Notes under the pieces: generated by a model | The model's database searches: none | What the model saw: only the letters and a program-made list of their open reading frames with translations | Told to the model about the DNA's origin: nothing | Translations under genes and position numbers: made by a program | Part shown: positions 36,481 through 49,000 of the stretch, one piece after another | How the letters are laid out: each line of letters opens with the position of its first letter | How positions within the stretch are numbered: position 1 is the first letter of the stretch | NCBI GenBank assembly: GCA_021234155.1 | Contig: JAJEKV010000019.1 | Coordinates: 4,194,356 to 4,258,355, forward strand | Length of the DNA stretch: 64,000 bases | DNA from: Isoetes taiwanensis | Lineage: Eukaryota; Streptophyta; Lycopodiopsida; Isoetales; Isoetaceae | Direction: 5' to 3'

Positions 36481-37129
36481 TCCAGAAAAGAGTAGACAGT
36501 CTTAACTCAAAGCATCTTGCGAAGAATGGCAAAGCATCATTTCTAATTTTGTTATTTCCTGTGACTAAAACAAGAGGTGTTCGACCCCTATGCCCATGGC
36601 AGAGTGTTGTAAAAAGAAAATGAATAGTAGTTTGGAGGTTATGAACATTGACGCTCTCATGACAAAGTACTTCTATAAGGCGGCCTATAATTGCATCATG
36701 ATCTCTATTATTATCAGACACCATTCGACTAAATGCCACCCTTTTTGATGGAGGAAATTAAAGATGATCCTCCTCCATTCCATATACTTTTCCTTCTTTC
36801 CTTTCATTCTACTCCAGGCATCATTAAAAAATGGATCAAAGCTTGGACTCAGGTAAAAGGTATGTATACATAGAAGGAGGGTCTTTCCATGGATCAAACG
36901 ATCTTTTGGAACCCTGCTCTCATTACTATCGATTCCAATTTATGCTTGGCCTATCATTTCCTAGATCAAGTTAAGAAATGGAGCTCGAAAGGAATTCTTT
37001 ATATTCATGATATGTTTAATGATCAAGGTATTTGATGAGGGAGCAGAGCATTACTCTCTATAACAAATGGCAGACTAATTCAGATAGATATACCAGCTTA
37101 TTTTTATGTGGTTAGCTCAATTTATTCAA

Positions 37130-37320
37130 AGATTAAATCTTTTATGTGGCAGGTCTGGCTCGGACTTTGACAACAAACAAAAAAAGGTACAGGCTTCATA
37201 TGGCAGACTCTAAAATTTGCATTAGATGCATGGGTAAGCAGAGAATGAAGATCACCTCTTCAGATTCTACATTTGGTCTGAATGGGTTTTGGAGCTGACA
37301 TCTCATTACCTTAGATATGA
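37130..37320 (+). mobile_element. LINE zinc-binding (zf-RVT) fragment 1
   Basis: Allowing frameshifts, the plus strand reads K-S-F-M-W-Q-V-W near 37135, then RLHMADSKICIRCMGKQ and a HLF-like block. This is the zf-RVT module that follows the reverse transcriptase in plant LINEs. It resembles the fragment at 37590-37880. Confidence 0.45.
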
Positions 37321-37589
37321 TCTTCATATTGTCTATTTACTCTGTAATTTCTTCCTCCCATGTTTATCAGTCTTCTATCCTCCTTGCTCCTAAAAAAGTT
37401 TTCTTCCAGCTCCAGGATATTATTGGTAAAATTATTGCTAGTGGTGGAAACATTAGATGTTGGATTTTGGTCTCTATGGTTGAATGTTGCAAGAAGATGA
37501 CTATAGGTGCTCTTGCCTGGGGGAAGAACATGCCAATCTCTACTACATCAATCTGGCATGACCAAGAAACTTAGTGGCATATAAATGGT

Positions 37590-37880
37590 ATGACATGTTT
37601 CAAGGTAAAGAAAGCCTATAGATTTCTTACCCAGGGAGATAGTTTCTCTCTTCACACCAGATGGAATATGAGTGAAGACAGATGTATTATTAATTTAAAG
37701 TTCATTTGGAACTCTCTTATCAACCCCAAGGTCAAATCCTTTATTTGGCAACTCTGGCATAAGGCCTTAGCCGCTAATGCCGCCAAGAGACACAGATTGG
37801 AGATGGCCTTTTCTAATCTTTGTGGCAGATGTGTGCAAGGCATTGAGGATGAAGAACATCTTTTCAAGAAATGTATTTGA
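37590..37880 (+). mobile_element. LINE zinc-binding (zf-RVT) fragment 2
   Basis: The plus-strand frame encodes FKVKKAYRFLTQGDSF, then FIWNSLINPKVKSFIWQLW, HRLEMAFSNLCGRCVQ and GIEDEEHLFKKC. The W-N-x-x-x-x-P-K-V-K-x-F-x-W pattern and the C-x-x-C ... H-x-x-x-x-C pattern are the zf-RVT domain of plant LINEs. It ends at a stop at the last Cys. No reverse transcriptase or tail is visible close by, so this is an isolated fragment, possibly a tandem relative of the preceding one. Confidence 0.6.
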
Positions 37881-38559
37881 TCTGAATAGGTACTGGAATT
37901 TTCCTTTTAGGAATTCCATATCCCTGATCTTTCTACCATGTCCTCAGTGAATATCCTATTTCCTTATCTATCTCCTTCTTTGAAGGATGTGAAAAGCACG
38001 AAATTCCATTATATTGAACAGAAAATAATTTGGCCACAAGCTGTTATACAACAAGCCAAATTTGTCATAAAATAGATTGAGGAAGTATTTATCATTCATT
38101 AAATTATCTGCCTGTCCTATATTGCAGGGAATATCTTGATCTTAGTTAAATCAATGAAATGGGAGAGGATTGACCCGCTGATCAATGCCAAATTCACGAA
38201 GTTCATTCTGTTTATATGATGAATGTCAGAGGTTATTTATCATGGATTCATATAATGAAGTCCCACTGCCAGAAGAAGGCTCTTGGAATGTACCAATTAA
38301 TATTTTAGATCTGGATTTGAATAAATTTTGTGCTATTCTAGATGATCTGATATGTAATGTTTAATCTCTATTATCTTTGATGTTGATTTCCCGGTTAATA
38401 GTATGAATGTGATATGGTATGTTTTAGAAGGTGACACTATATAGACTCTTTAACACATTTTGGCACTGATGCCGAGGAATAAATATGATTTGTCAGAGAT
38501 CATTGAGTTCCATTCATACCAGCCTAAAGAATTCAGGAATTCTCTTATGATTGCGATGA

Positions 38560-39564
38560 GTTCACAAAATCTGTTGAATGTATAAAAGTTTAGCAGAGGA
38601 AAGGCAGAAAAGACATGCAATAAGAGGAAAAGAAGAACAAGAAAGATCAGAAAGAAGAGAGAGAAACTTAGCTATGATATTTCTGTCCTTGCCATTATGC
38701 TTTCCTACGCGGAAAGCTGCCACTATTCTTCTATGAGGGATTTTCAGGTGATGCATGATCATTTCTATTACTTTCTCTTTTACTTTCTCATCTTCTTTCT
38801 CAGGTAGCCCAACTATTCGGATGTTTAGTGCCCTGTGTTGTTTATCCTATTCCTCCTTGATATCATCCAATAGCTGATTTAGCTTATATACCACTTCCTG
38901 CAAAGCCCCATTGTCATCATCATCGTCATATGTATCTTGCTTCCTGAGTTTCAAATTTTGAATTTCCTCTTTCATAGCCATGTTCTCTGCTTTAATCTAA
39001 GAAAAATTAGCATTCATGTTTTGTAGAGTCTGCACAAGAAATACCATCATTTTCATCATTATATTCCTAGTTGCAGACAATTCATTGATAGCTTGCATCA
39101 GAAGAGAGGTCAAGTCAGGGTTTTGAACGTACTCAGCAGTGTATTGCTGCATAGTAAGCTGCTGTGCTCCATGCATTCCATGGATAAATTCCTAACCAAA
39201 AGATGGTTGATGTTGTAGTCAAGAGAACCCTAACCTAGCAAAACCTTTTGTAGGAGTACCTAAGCCCATTGGGCCTGCCATAAGCGAAGCTGGTCCTTCT
39301 GAAAGCGAGGCTGCCGGTTTGGATGATGTCGTTTCCCATGAGTCGGCATCAGATTCGTCAGATAGAGCTTTGTGGCTTTGTTTATGTTTTATTTCCAGGG
39401 ATATCCATGGCATCCAGCCTTGTTGCAGCGATAGCGGATGTGCATGATATAGATCCTCTCGATTTGCTCGAGTCGGATTTGCTCGGGCTAGATAACATCT
39501 CGATGTTGCCTTTATCTTTTTGACCTTTTGCCACCGTTTTTTTAGCTGCTGGAGAAGCACCCAT
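38560..39564 (-). mobile_element. LINE ORF1 fragment with coiled coil and RRM-like domain
   Basis: On the minus strand, an ORF1-like start MGASPAAKKTVAKGQ lies at 39564. A Ser/Pro-rich segment follows (KPAASLSEGPASLMAGP), then a charged coiled-coil stretch (about 39000-38880), then ALNIRIVGLPEKEDEKVKEK and LKIPHRRIVAAFRVGK, ending IIAKFLS. The RIVGLPE ... AFRVGK ... AKFLS order is that of the RNA-recognition and C-terminal domains of L1-type ORF1 proteins. At least two stops and a frameshift break it. This ORF1 type differs from the zinc-knuckle type in the nested LINE at 43.8-46.0 kb. Confidence 0.55.
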
Positions 39565-40254
39565 CCTCGAGAGATAGATAGTTATGTTAAAAACAAAAAA
39601 GTGAATAACATCAATAACAGAACATTGCCAAGCATCAAACTTTCATCAAATAGACTCTTATCTTCAATTCATCGCTCTTATGCTACAACATTTTTTGGTT
39701 TTGTATGCAAACAGAAAGCTATGAAGCATCAAATAGATAAACTAAACAATGGTCTATGTGGCTTACATGCTAGCCAATCTGTCAAAGATGTTTATCCGCA
39801 CAACACAAGAGGCTGTTTCACATGGGATTAGATGCAAAAAGCGTTAGGGCAATTATGGCCAGTATTCCAACCCGGCCAGTCTGTGCACCATGGTCTCACG
39901 TCGCCTCCATGAGCCTATCCATGAAGCCTACAAGGCCTTTGACAATTTACTCCATGATCTATTTATCACTATCTGATAACATTTATCCCTGATCTAAGTA
40001 TTCAAGTCTGTGCATGTGTGATAAGCATACCTGATTTAACACTTCAAATAAGTCAAGCCTGCACAATGATCCTTGCATGTTCAGCCCTGTATATTATCTT
40101 CGTATCAGATTGCCTACTTACTTATTTATTACACTACCTGTACTTACCTATTTAAAGTTACATAAATGAACCATCTTTCATCATATCAGATTATTTAGGA
40201 ATATCCACACCATCACAATCTTTGCAGCAGCAAGATCTATGACAGTTTCAACAA

Positions 40255-41500
40255 TTAAGCAATGCTCTTATCTGTACACTTTCCAAATTTCCCTGATTCC
40301 TTCTTTTGGACAGCTTTACTATCCATTGTTTTGCCTTTCCCTTTCTTACCTTTTGCCAGGGCACGCCTACCATGGCATGCACTTGTTTTTTTCTTCCTGT
40401 TCACTACCTTCTTTCTAACTTTCTGTAAAATATCTTGCTTTGTAAGCTGGATCTTCTTTCTTGCTTTGGACGTGCCACTAACAAGTGTTTCAGATTCAGG
40501 AGGTGGCAAAGAATCTATGATCTTGCTCACGTGTTTCCCATTGTAGATGATATATGTTCTCATCATCTAAATCAGCCATTAATTCTACCTTTGTATTTCT
40601 CTTCACCCAAGTATTTGTAGTACTTGCTTGTTATTAGAATAACCTCCTGCCTGCTGAATTTTGAACCCCATTGATCTTTGAATGCATTTTCCACCACGTG
40701 TTTAGGTTCTGTGCATTTCACAATCCAAAAGTCCACATTATCTACATTGTTTACTTCTGCATTGATGACAAATTTGTCATCTGCTTCGACAAGGTTGGCT
40801 TTCCATTGGTTGTCCTCCACATATTGAACATGAGTGACAATTGTATCCTCATGCATGATCTCGGGTTTTAAGGTTGAAAATGCATAGCGTCCCAACCGTT
40901 TTATGTTCTTACACCTGTTCCATAGATCCCGCCAACAACTAGTACAAAAACAAGATAAAACTTTGTGAGCAACCATGGTCGGGTCCTCTTGACAAATTGA
41001 TCGAATGGTATGTATGTTTTTGGTCCCCTTCAAAGTATCCAAGCCATAAGTCACCTTCCTGCAAACATCATCTATTTTCATATACCAAAACACCCTGCAC
41101 ACACAATAGACTACAATTAACAACTTTTTTTACATTAGCATGCATTCAAAGATGACAAAGAAAACTTGAATGCATGTTTGTACCTGATGATCTTGCTATC
41201 TTTGATGCCTCTTTTCTGGCGAAAGTACCAATTCAAGAACAACACAACATCCCTTGTATTCCTCAAAGGTGTACTATTTCTTTTTAAAATCTCACTCGTG
41301 AGAATCCTGTTTATGACTGCCCCTACACCATTATGCTTCCCTTTACCATGGCAAGATGCAAGAAAGTTCCATGAAATCTTAACTCCAGTAGATTGGAAAA
41401 ATATTCCTAAATAGTAGAAACACCTTGAGGACTTGAACTGTGATGTATAACCATCGGACTAGAATACATGTTTTGAATAAGAAGTACCTTTGCTTGACAA
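40255..41500 (-). pseudogene. Outer repetitive gene, C-terminal half (split by copia)
   Basis: The minus-strand reading resumes at 41500 right where the copia element ends. It encodes a SDG-containing block (SDGYTSQFKS near 41445), GVKISWNFLASCHGKGKHNG and GAVINRILTSE. A GT-AG intron follows (ATCATCAG/GTACAA to TGTGTGCAG, about 41190-41090). Next come FWYMKIDDVCRKVTYG, TLKGTKNIHTIRSI and LSCFCTSCWRDLWNRCKN. The motif order is that of a large family of uncharacterised, repetitive proteins of land plants, algae and some animals. A frameshift near 40575 precedes a Lys-rich tail ending at 40255. It looks transposon-like; catalytic function is inference. The other half is at 54864-56741. Confidence 0.6.
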
Positions 41501-41505
41501 ATAAC
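41501..41505 (+). repeat. Target-site duplication, left (ATAAC)
   Basis: ATAAC directly precedes the left LTR, and the same five bases directly follow the right LTR (54864-54868). Five-base duplications are normal for Ty1/copia integration. Confidence 0.93.
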
Positions 41506-42174
41506 TGAAGAGAATAGTTCATATTATAATATTATGGTGCAGTTCTACTAGACAGAATTGTTCTGGTAATATAGAGATCTAGAAGAAAAGAACATTATAA
41601 GAATGGTTGGGATCGAATGATGAAAGTCTAACTCTAACAGGTTGCATTGGGTGCATGTGCATGAATGCAAAGTTAGAACTAAATATGGCCCTGAAGTTAA
41701 GTTTGATATTGAAGTTCAATGGTGAAAGTTATCATGTGATAAAAGTTTAATGGCTCGAAGAAAACCTAAGGTAATGGTTCGATATGCATCTTAATATGAA
41801 CCTTAGGTTTTCAATGGTCAGATACAGCTATAAATGGCGGTCAAATAAGATCGAGCCATGTTCGAATTCAAATATAGAACTGTGCTAAACCGACGCTGAG
41901 ATCGGTGCCGATTCCTTGAGAATTGGTGCCGGATTATAAATACAAGTAGAATCATCAGTTCGGTATTCAGGGGGGGGCAAGTTGTTTTGTGCAAAAGGAT
42001 TCATTCACGATGAATGCCTGAGCTCTCGAGTGTAAATAAAGTATTTGCCTATATGGTCATTTGACAATAAAGTTATTGTCTACTTGCATTGTTGTGTTCT
42101 TATTTCAAGTTAATAGTTTGCAAGAATAGACCATTAAATGCAATAGACTAGACATTTCTTATAAGATCCTAACA
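41506..42174 (+). repeat. Left LTR of the copia element
   Basis: 669 bp, starting TGAAGAG and ending CCTAACA. A TATAAA lies at 41935-41940 and an AATAAA signal at 42035-42040, giving a plausible U3-R-U5 layout. It differs from the right LTR by one substitution (C near 41880 versus T) and one G in a G run (7 versus 6). It contains an 11-bp inverted repeat (41761-41771 with 41801-41811). Confidence 0.95.
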
Positions 42175-42175
42175 G

Positions 42176-42191
42176 TGGTATCAGAGCCAGG
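42176..42191 (+). other. Primer-binding site (tRNA-iMet type)
   Basis: TGGTATCAGAGCCAGG begins two bases after the left LTR. TGGTATCAGAGC is the standard complement of the 3' end of plant initiator tRNA-Met, used to prime minus-strand synthesis in copia elements. Confidence 0.95.
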
Positions 42192-42200
42192 TTGTTTGAA

Positions 42201-42953
42201 ATGTCTAGTAGGTTTGGAGCTGCACTTCTAAATGGAATTAAGGTTTATGAAGGGGGCCCTGGATTTCAAATCTGGAAAGAACAAATGAAAAATGTTCTTG
42301 AAAATGAAAATCTATGGGAATTACTAGATGAAACTAGCTCTAGTAATACTAATGGAACAATGAGATTGGTTGCAGGAAGAAGGGAGAGCAATGCTTCTGA
42401 TGAAGAATCTGCAACAGAAGGTGTAAATGCTACTGCAACAAGCAGTATTGGTGGTGGCCTTGTTGGTGTGGATAAAGCTAAGTTAAAAGAAGCCTATGCA
42501 ATTTTAACTAGCAAAGTAGGAGCTTCCATTTTACTGAAGGTTAGAGGTAAAAGTCCTGCAGAAATTTGGAAATATCTTTTGAAGCATTATGAAGAAAAGA
42601 GTTCATCTCAAATTGATATTTTAGATAAAGAGTTAAGGAAGCTTAGACTTAGAGAAAAGGATGACCTGACTGTTTTCTTCTCGAAGTTTGATAATATCAT
42701 TGCAGACCTAGAAGGTGCAGGCGTGATCATGACAGATCAGCAAAAACTTTTGCATGTGGCCAGGGCAGTTGGAGAAAACAAGCAGTTAGCCACACTAATC
42801 AGGAATGTAGCCAGAAGTAGAGAAGTTGCTGAGGAGATGATAAGGACTGAATTTGAACAAAATAAAATCCTAACAGACGAAGTTGATGAAAATGTTGAAG
42901 TTCTTTATGCAGGTAGATCCAAGTACAAAGGGAACGGTAATGAGAGAGAAAAA
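42201..42953 (+). pseudogene. Copia gag, N-terminal part (interrupted)
   Basis: This open frame starts at the first ATG after the primer site (MSSRFGAALLNGIKVYEGG). It carries the capsid region typical of copia (FQIWKEQMKNVLENENLWEL; IWKYLLKHYEEKSSSQIDIL; DLTVFFSKFDNIIADLEGAG). Gag would form the virus-like particle that packages element RNA. The frame is intact up to the codon at 42951-42953, where the LINE begins. The missing zinc-knuckle part lies in the same frame from 50715. Splitting gag this way abolishes the polyprotein. Confidence 0.9.
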
Positions 42954-43128
42954 TGTACACGTCAGCACTGTGCGCCATTTTTCTTGAATCTTTTGTCTTA
43001 TTAGATTCAAACCAATTTCTTGATAGGTTGTGCTAATCTGTGCTCCTATCTGAAGCAATTACTGGATTAAGATTGCCAGCCTTGTAGGGGCTAGCCTTTC
43101 TCATGTTTCCCCTTAATTTTCCCTACAG

Positions 43129-43380
43129 ATGGATACCAGAATTTTTGCAACTATCAAGCATAATGCAAGATTAACTTGTGGCTTTTTGAAAGGATCTCCA
43201 GTGGCTCTCTGGAATTCTTTGGTCTTGGAACAGTATTTTCCGGAAGATCTTTTCGTTGCTGAATACTCGTTTGTGCCAAGCTCAGTGGAATTTGAGGTAG
43301 AAATTGTGGACTCTTGGCTTCAGGAATTCGTGGGGAAAAAAGAAATCTCTCGCTACCTAGGAATCTTTCATGTGCATTAA
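43129..43380 (+). other. Small ORF in the LINE leader
   Basis: An 83-codon frame (MDTRIFATIKHNARLTCGF ... FVGKKEISRYLG) sits in the LINE 5' leader, just after a run ending CCCTACAG. I cannot assign it. It may be leftover ORF1 sequence or a chance frame. Confidence 0.25.
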
Positions 43381-43772
43381 GGGTGGAGTGATTCGAAAAT
43401 TGTGGTTAAGGTGTATTCCGAGCAATGATTCATCCTTTAGTGTAGTTCCCCTTAGTTTTTGGCTTTGAGTGTGGCTTTCCACCTTCTGAAAGTTTAATTC
43501 TGCTCGTCTCCCTGATTTCTTTGCCCCTTGTTGCTCCCTCCTGCTATTTCGCACATGTTCAATCTGCTTTTGTAGTTTCCACCTGGTTCTTTCTAGATGG
43601 CTCTTATAAACAAAAATTACCCTAAATTTCTTTCTATCCTTCTTCACGATTTGCCGATCTTGAGCCCTCCGACCGCTCCGATCTTCTCAAGCAACTAAGG
43701 TCCTTTCAAGAAAACCCAAAAAATGTCATTTTCTTTGGTGATTTTGCTAACTCCTTAATTGAACAGTCTTCT

Positions 43773-46049
43773 ATGGATCCTTTGTCTTCCAAAGTGCCAT
43801 GCTGGGATAATTTATCCAAGGACCCCGATTATAGAGGCCAATTACCATGCATGGATCCAGCCCGACAAGTTCCTCTTCCCTATGGTGATAAACGGCCGGA
43901 ACAGCAAAAATTCCCAGACAAATTCTTCACAAATGCTCTCGGAACAATTCGATCCTTCAATCCTGCTTTCAAAGCCATGAAAACAGTTACTTTTAAAGGT
44001 ATTTCTTTGGACCTTCCTTCTGTTCATGCAAAGTTGATTTCTTTTCATGACTCTACCGTTATTGTCAAAATCAATAAGCATGGTCTTAAACTTGACAAAC
44101 TACGGGCCTTTTGCTTGAACCTTCACAAAGAAATTCTTATCAATGTCAAGCATCGGTTACAATCTCCTTATGTTATGATTGAATGTGGTAACAAAAGATC
44201 TCGCCAATCTTTTGCTAAATCGAGGTCCTTTGACTCGAGTCCTTTCAACTCTCCTTTCTAAAGTGGGATCCCAAATTTGAAGTTGCTAACGGATAATCTT
44301 TGTGTAGCCTCTACCACGCTTCATGGTTTAAATCCTATCTACCTGGAATGAAGACTGCCTCAAAACCGCTTTTTGGTTCCATTGGATCCTATATATGCAC
44401 TGAATTTTCGCCATATAGACCTCCCAAATCTTTTGTCCAAATTGATATATCCAAAGAGGTCCCCCTCCAAATTCCCTTCCTTGATGTTTATGGTCAAAAA
44501 GCCTCCCTCTCTCTTAGATGGGCTGGTCTGCCTCCTCATTGTCAAAACCGAGGGGCCGTGCACTTCGGTATGATTCTTGCAAGGAAATCTCACCTTCCAC
44601 AGAAATGAATATGAATTGTGACATCAATCAGACTGAGGATATGGAAGTCAATCAGCAAGTCAAACAGCAAGTCAACCCCAAGGAAAACAGCAACAGGGCT
44701 GTCAAGAGACAGCACGAAATGCAAATACCTTGTGCGCCAGTTTCAAATTTTGACTCTCTCAATAGGAATAGGGACATTGGCCCTTCAAACATCTTATCCA
44801 AAGATAAAGACTTTCAGTGGACCAAAGTCAATGGTAGCTATAAAAGGATTCAGAGAAAAAAAATTTGAGAGACTCCCAGTCTCAAAATGATATGACTGGG
44901 GATGCACCTCCTGTTAGAAATCAAGCTCAAGATGGAACCTCTGAAAAGGGGTTCCAGAAAGTAAAGGTACTCTACAATGCTGGGCCATCTGCTAATGGCA
45001 TCAACAAGGTCAACAGTCTTCATGATACTCTAAATAAAATTATTTCGGATGCCAAAAACATAAATACCAACAATAAGAGTTCACAATTTCTGAACTCTAA
45101 CAGGGGTAAGAGTAGTTCATTAATCAAGAAAGACAGTCATGGAAAGGTCTTAGAAAAGGTCTCTCTGACCAATGAGCAGCTTCTATGTGAGGCAATTGAC
45201 CCAAAGGATACTTTGGTTGAAATGGTGCCTGCTCCAATTCCTGCATCTACAAGTGATAAAAATCACTCTAAATCAAAGGAAAGGACCATGGTCTTATGCA
45301 ACACTGAAGACTCAAAGGACAGCAACAGAAATCTAAATGGTAACATCAATCATTTTCAGGTATTGGCTAACCTTAATTCTGAGGTGGATTTGGATGTACT
45401 GTTGGGCAATTCTTACATTGATTCAAACAACCATTCCCAATCTCCCTTTATTGATCTCTCACCAGCCTCTGATCCCTTTCTCCCTCCACCATCCCTCATA
45501 GACAGTAATATTGCTGAGCAATTAGCTTCCTTGCAAGAGGGTCTTTGCTCTCAATCACAGCAAGTATGCCATATTTTGGAGGAAGAGATTGTGCAAGATA
45601 CTCCAGAAAGGGAGCTGTTGAATTGTGAACATGGTCAAGATAATTATGGGGAAATTCACAAGGAAGAGGATTTCTGCAAAATGGTTACTCATGCTGCTGA
45701 ACTACCAGGTCAGGTTCTCTCTCCTCCTTCTCATAAGCATTTGGAGACCTTTAATAGTGATTGTGATCTTCCTGCTAGTATTAATGAAATGTTTGAATTC
45801 ATTCCTGGTGGAGCTTCTGATGTCAGTGATTTGGAAATTGATAAGGAAAATTGGGAGGGTGATAAATACCTAGCTGAGTGTTCTCATAAGGATGATAATT
45901 CCAGACATACCTCTACCCGAGAGGGAAAATTGGCTAAAGCCAAAAAGTATGATACTCCCCTGTCTGAACTCATAAATTTGCATAATACCCCTGCTGCTAA
46001 CACTAGAAGTAAAGTTAGAAAAGGGAAAGGGAAAAAGAAAAGATATTAA
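43773..46049 (+). pseudogene. LINE ORF1 (nucleic-acid-binding protein), frameshifted
   Basis: The frame starts with MDPLSSKVPCWDNLSK and passes a DUF4283-like region (LPSVHAKLISFHDSTVIVKI), ending at 44261. It continues in other frames: 44300-44608 (FVQIDISKEVPLQIPFLDVY ... WAGLPPHCQN), 44518-44868, and 44865-46049, a long Ser/Asn/Asp-rich tail ending in Lys/Arg. The VQIDISK ... LPPHC order matches plant L1-type ORF1 proteins, which bind the element RNA. At least three frameshifts separate the parts. The Cys/His knuckle after LPPHCQ is damaged. Confidence 0.7.
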
Positions 46050-46092
46050 TCTTTATCCTTCCTTCTTTTCTTCTGTTCTTTTTAATCTGACC

Positions 46093-49000
46093 ATGAAGAT
46101 CATCTCCTGGAATGTAAGGGGTATCAAAGGCCCAATCAAAAGGAGACGTGCCATCTCCCAACTTAGGAATTATAACTCTGATATAATTCTGCTGCAGGAA
46201 GTCAAGCTTCCCAAATTTGAAATTTCCAATCTCGGAGATTGGATTTACCCTGGAGCCTCTTCCACCTGGATTGAGGCTTCTGGTAGAAGTGGAGGTATTA
46301 TCATGATATGGAAAAACCTGAAGCATCTCTCTTTCCATAACTCTCCCTCTAAGATGTGGCAAGCTGTCATATTTCAGTTACAAGACTCCACTTTTGGAGT
46401 AATAAATGTTTATGCCTCCACCAACCCAAAAGAAAGAGAAGCTCTTTGGCCTGAAATCAAATCTTGGATGCATGCTAATCCTATCTTGGACTGGATTATA
46501 GGGGGGGATTTTAATAACACTCCCTCCTGGAACATGAAACTAGGCAACCATCTCAATATGTCTACTTTAGAGAGATCTAATTGGGACTCTTTTATCTCTG
46601 ATACTTCATTGGTTTATGTGCCTTCCTCTACCGCTTCTTATACTTGGTCTAATAAGCAAAAAGGTGACAAAAGAGTCTATTGTACCCCGGATGATTTTAT
46701 GTGTGTAGTCCAACCTCATCCCTTTGGGATAACTGCTATGTCACTAGTGATGAAGGCAATATAATATCAGACCATCAGCCTCAATTTTTATGTACTAAGC
46801 ATTTGACTCAAACTCCTAGAGATGGCAATGTATCATACAAATTTAACTGTGCTCTGTTAGAGAATGACTCCTTTGTTAGAGACTTCAAAGATTTCTATCT
46901 TAATATTCCTGATGAAGGTAATCAACAGTCAATGAAAAGATTCTATGGCAAAATCAAGAAGGTCAAGAGCTGGATTAAAGGTTGGTCTAAAAGCAAACAT
47001 TTGGCCAAAACCAATGAAAAAGAGCAATTGCTTGCCAAGATGAGGGATATTAGATCTCTCCTTCAAGAAGATCCTCACAATCTGAACCTTCATATTGGTG
47101 AGGAACTTCTTGAAAATTACCTAAAAAGTGTTGAGGAAATTGAGGCCAAAAGCTCTTCCATCAAGTGTAAGATTAAATTTAATAAGGATATGGACTATGG
47201 CAGCTCCAGTTTTTTCTTTAAAATGGCTAAAGTCAGACTGCTTAGAAATGCTATCACTCAAGTTCAGACTGACACTGGAATCTCCCTAAATGACTCCAAG
47301 CTTATCAAGTCTTTCTTCCAAGAGAACTATGCCACTCTTTTTTCCAAAACTCCAACTCAGCAAATTGATCTTGTCAAGGAAAGAAAATTTCTTGATTTGC
47401 TGGATGTGATCATCCCATCTTCTATGGATACTATGGATGATTCTATTGTGACTCCCCCTGGAGAAGATGAGATTTTCAAGGTTCTTAGATCCTTTGGCAG
47501 AGGCAAATCTCCTGGCCCTGATGGTCTTCCTAGTGAATTCTATGTTCACTTCTGGGATATTCTTAAACATGATATCATTTCCATGGTTTCAGGTTTTTGG
47601 GAGGCCAATTTCTTACATCCTTCAATCTCTGCTGGTTTTATTTCCCTCATTCCTAAAGTGGATAACCCATCTACTTTTTCAGATTGGAGGCCGATCTCTT
47701 TAACCAATACCTCTTATAAGATCGTGCCAAGATAATTGCAAATAGAATCAAAGTATTTTTCTTGAAGAACATATCTCTCTATCATCAACCTTTCTTCCTA
47801 ATAGATTTATCTTGGACAACTATATCATCGCTATGGAAGGTCTTCATTGGAATAGCATCTCCAATCAAAATTGTGTGCTCCTTAAACTGGATTTTAAGAG
47901 AGCCTTTGATCTGATGAGATGGGATTTTCTTGATCTTGCCCTCTCAAAATTGGGGTTTCATCCTAAGTTAAAGCTTCTAATTCATGGCTTGAATACTTTC
48001 TCTCACTCTGCTTTGTCATTATTAATGGCTCCCCTCCCAATTCTTTCCCTTATCTAGAGGAGTCGGACAAGGTTGCCCCTAGCCCCCTATTTATTCTTGA
48101 TAGTAGCTGAAATGCTTACAAAAGCCGTTCTTCATTTCAAGGAACTTGGGATGATTAAAGGTCTTAATCGCCAAATAGTGAGGAGTCCCTAACTCTCTCT
48201 CAATATCTTTGATGATACTTTTGCCTTTTTAGATCTGATATATCTAACATTGATTTCTTTCTTGACATTATCAATCAATTTTCTCACGCATACGGGGTCC
48301 ACCAATTTGGCTAAATGTGTGATCATTGGTGATAATATCCAGCCAAACTTTGCTAATCTTAAGGTTGTTAATACTCATCATGCCTCCACTCTATTAGGTA
48401 TGCCTTTGTCTCTCAATTCTAATCTTAAAGGCCTATGGCAGCCTATAATAGCAGAATAAGGAAAAAGTTAAATAATTTCAGAGGTGGATTGTCCTTTCTT
48501 TGGTAGATCTATTATTGCAAACTCGGTCCGGCTAGCACTCACATCTACTTTTCCTCCGCTTTTAGTGGCCCCAAAGTCAATCTATTCTCGAGATTGAAAA
48601 GATAATCGAAAGTTCATTTGAAAGGCTCTCATCTTGTTGGTTGGAATTATGTGTCGGGCCTAAAAAAATATGGTGGTCTTGGCTGCAAGGATCTTCATCT
48701 TCAAGCACGTGCTCGGGCCGGGCAAATACATATGGAAATCCTTCACGAGTAATGCTGGTCCATCCTCTCATTTTATCAGATACTGGCTTTCCTGCTCTCA
48801 CTTGGTTGGCCATCCTACAATTGAACATATTCTACCTGATTCCTGTTTTAATGTTCTCCAGGCTGGTCCAAATACTTCCCCTCTAATGAGAAACTTCATT
48901 ATGGCTTGGAATAAGGTGCAATCTGCCTATGCTTATGATGAACCTCAAGATCTTAATTTGCAAATGACTATTTTTTGGAATCCAATTCTGAAGAATCATC

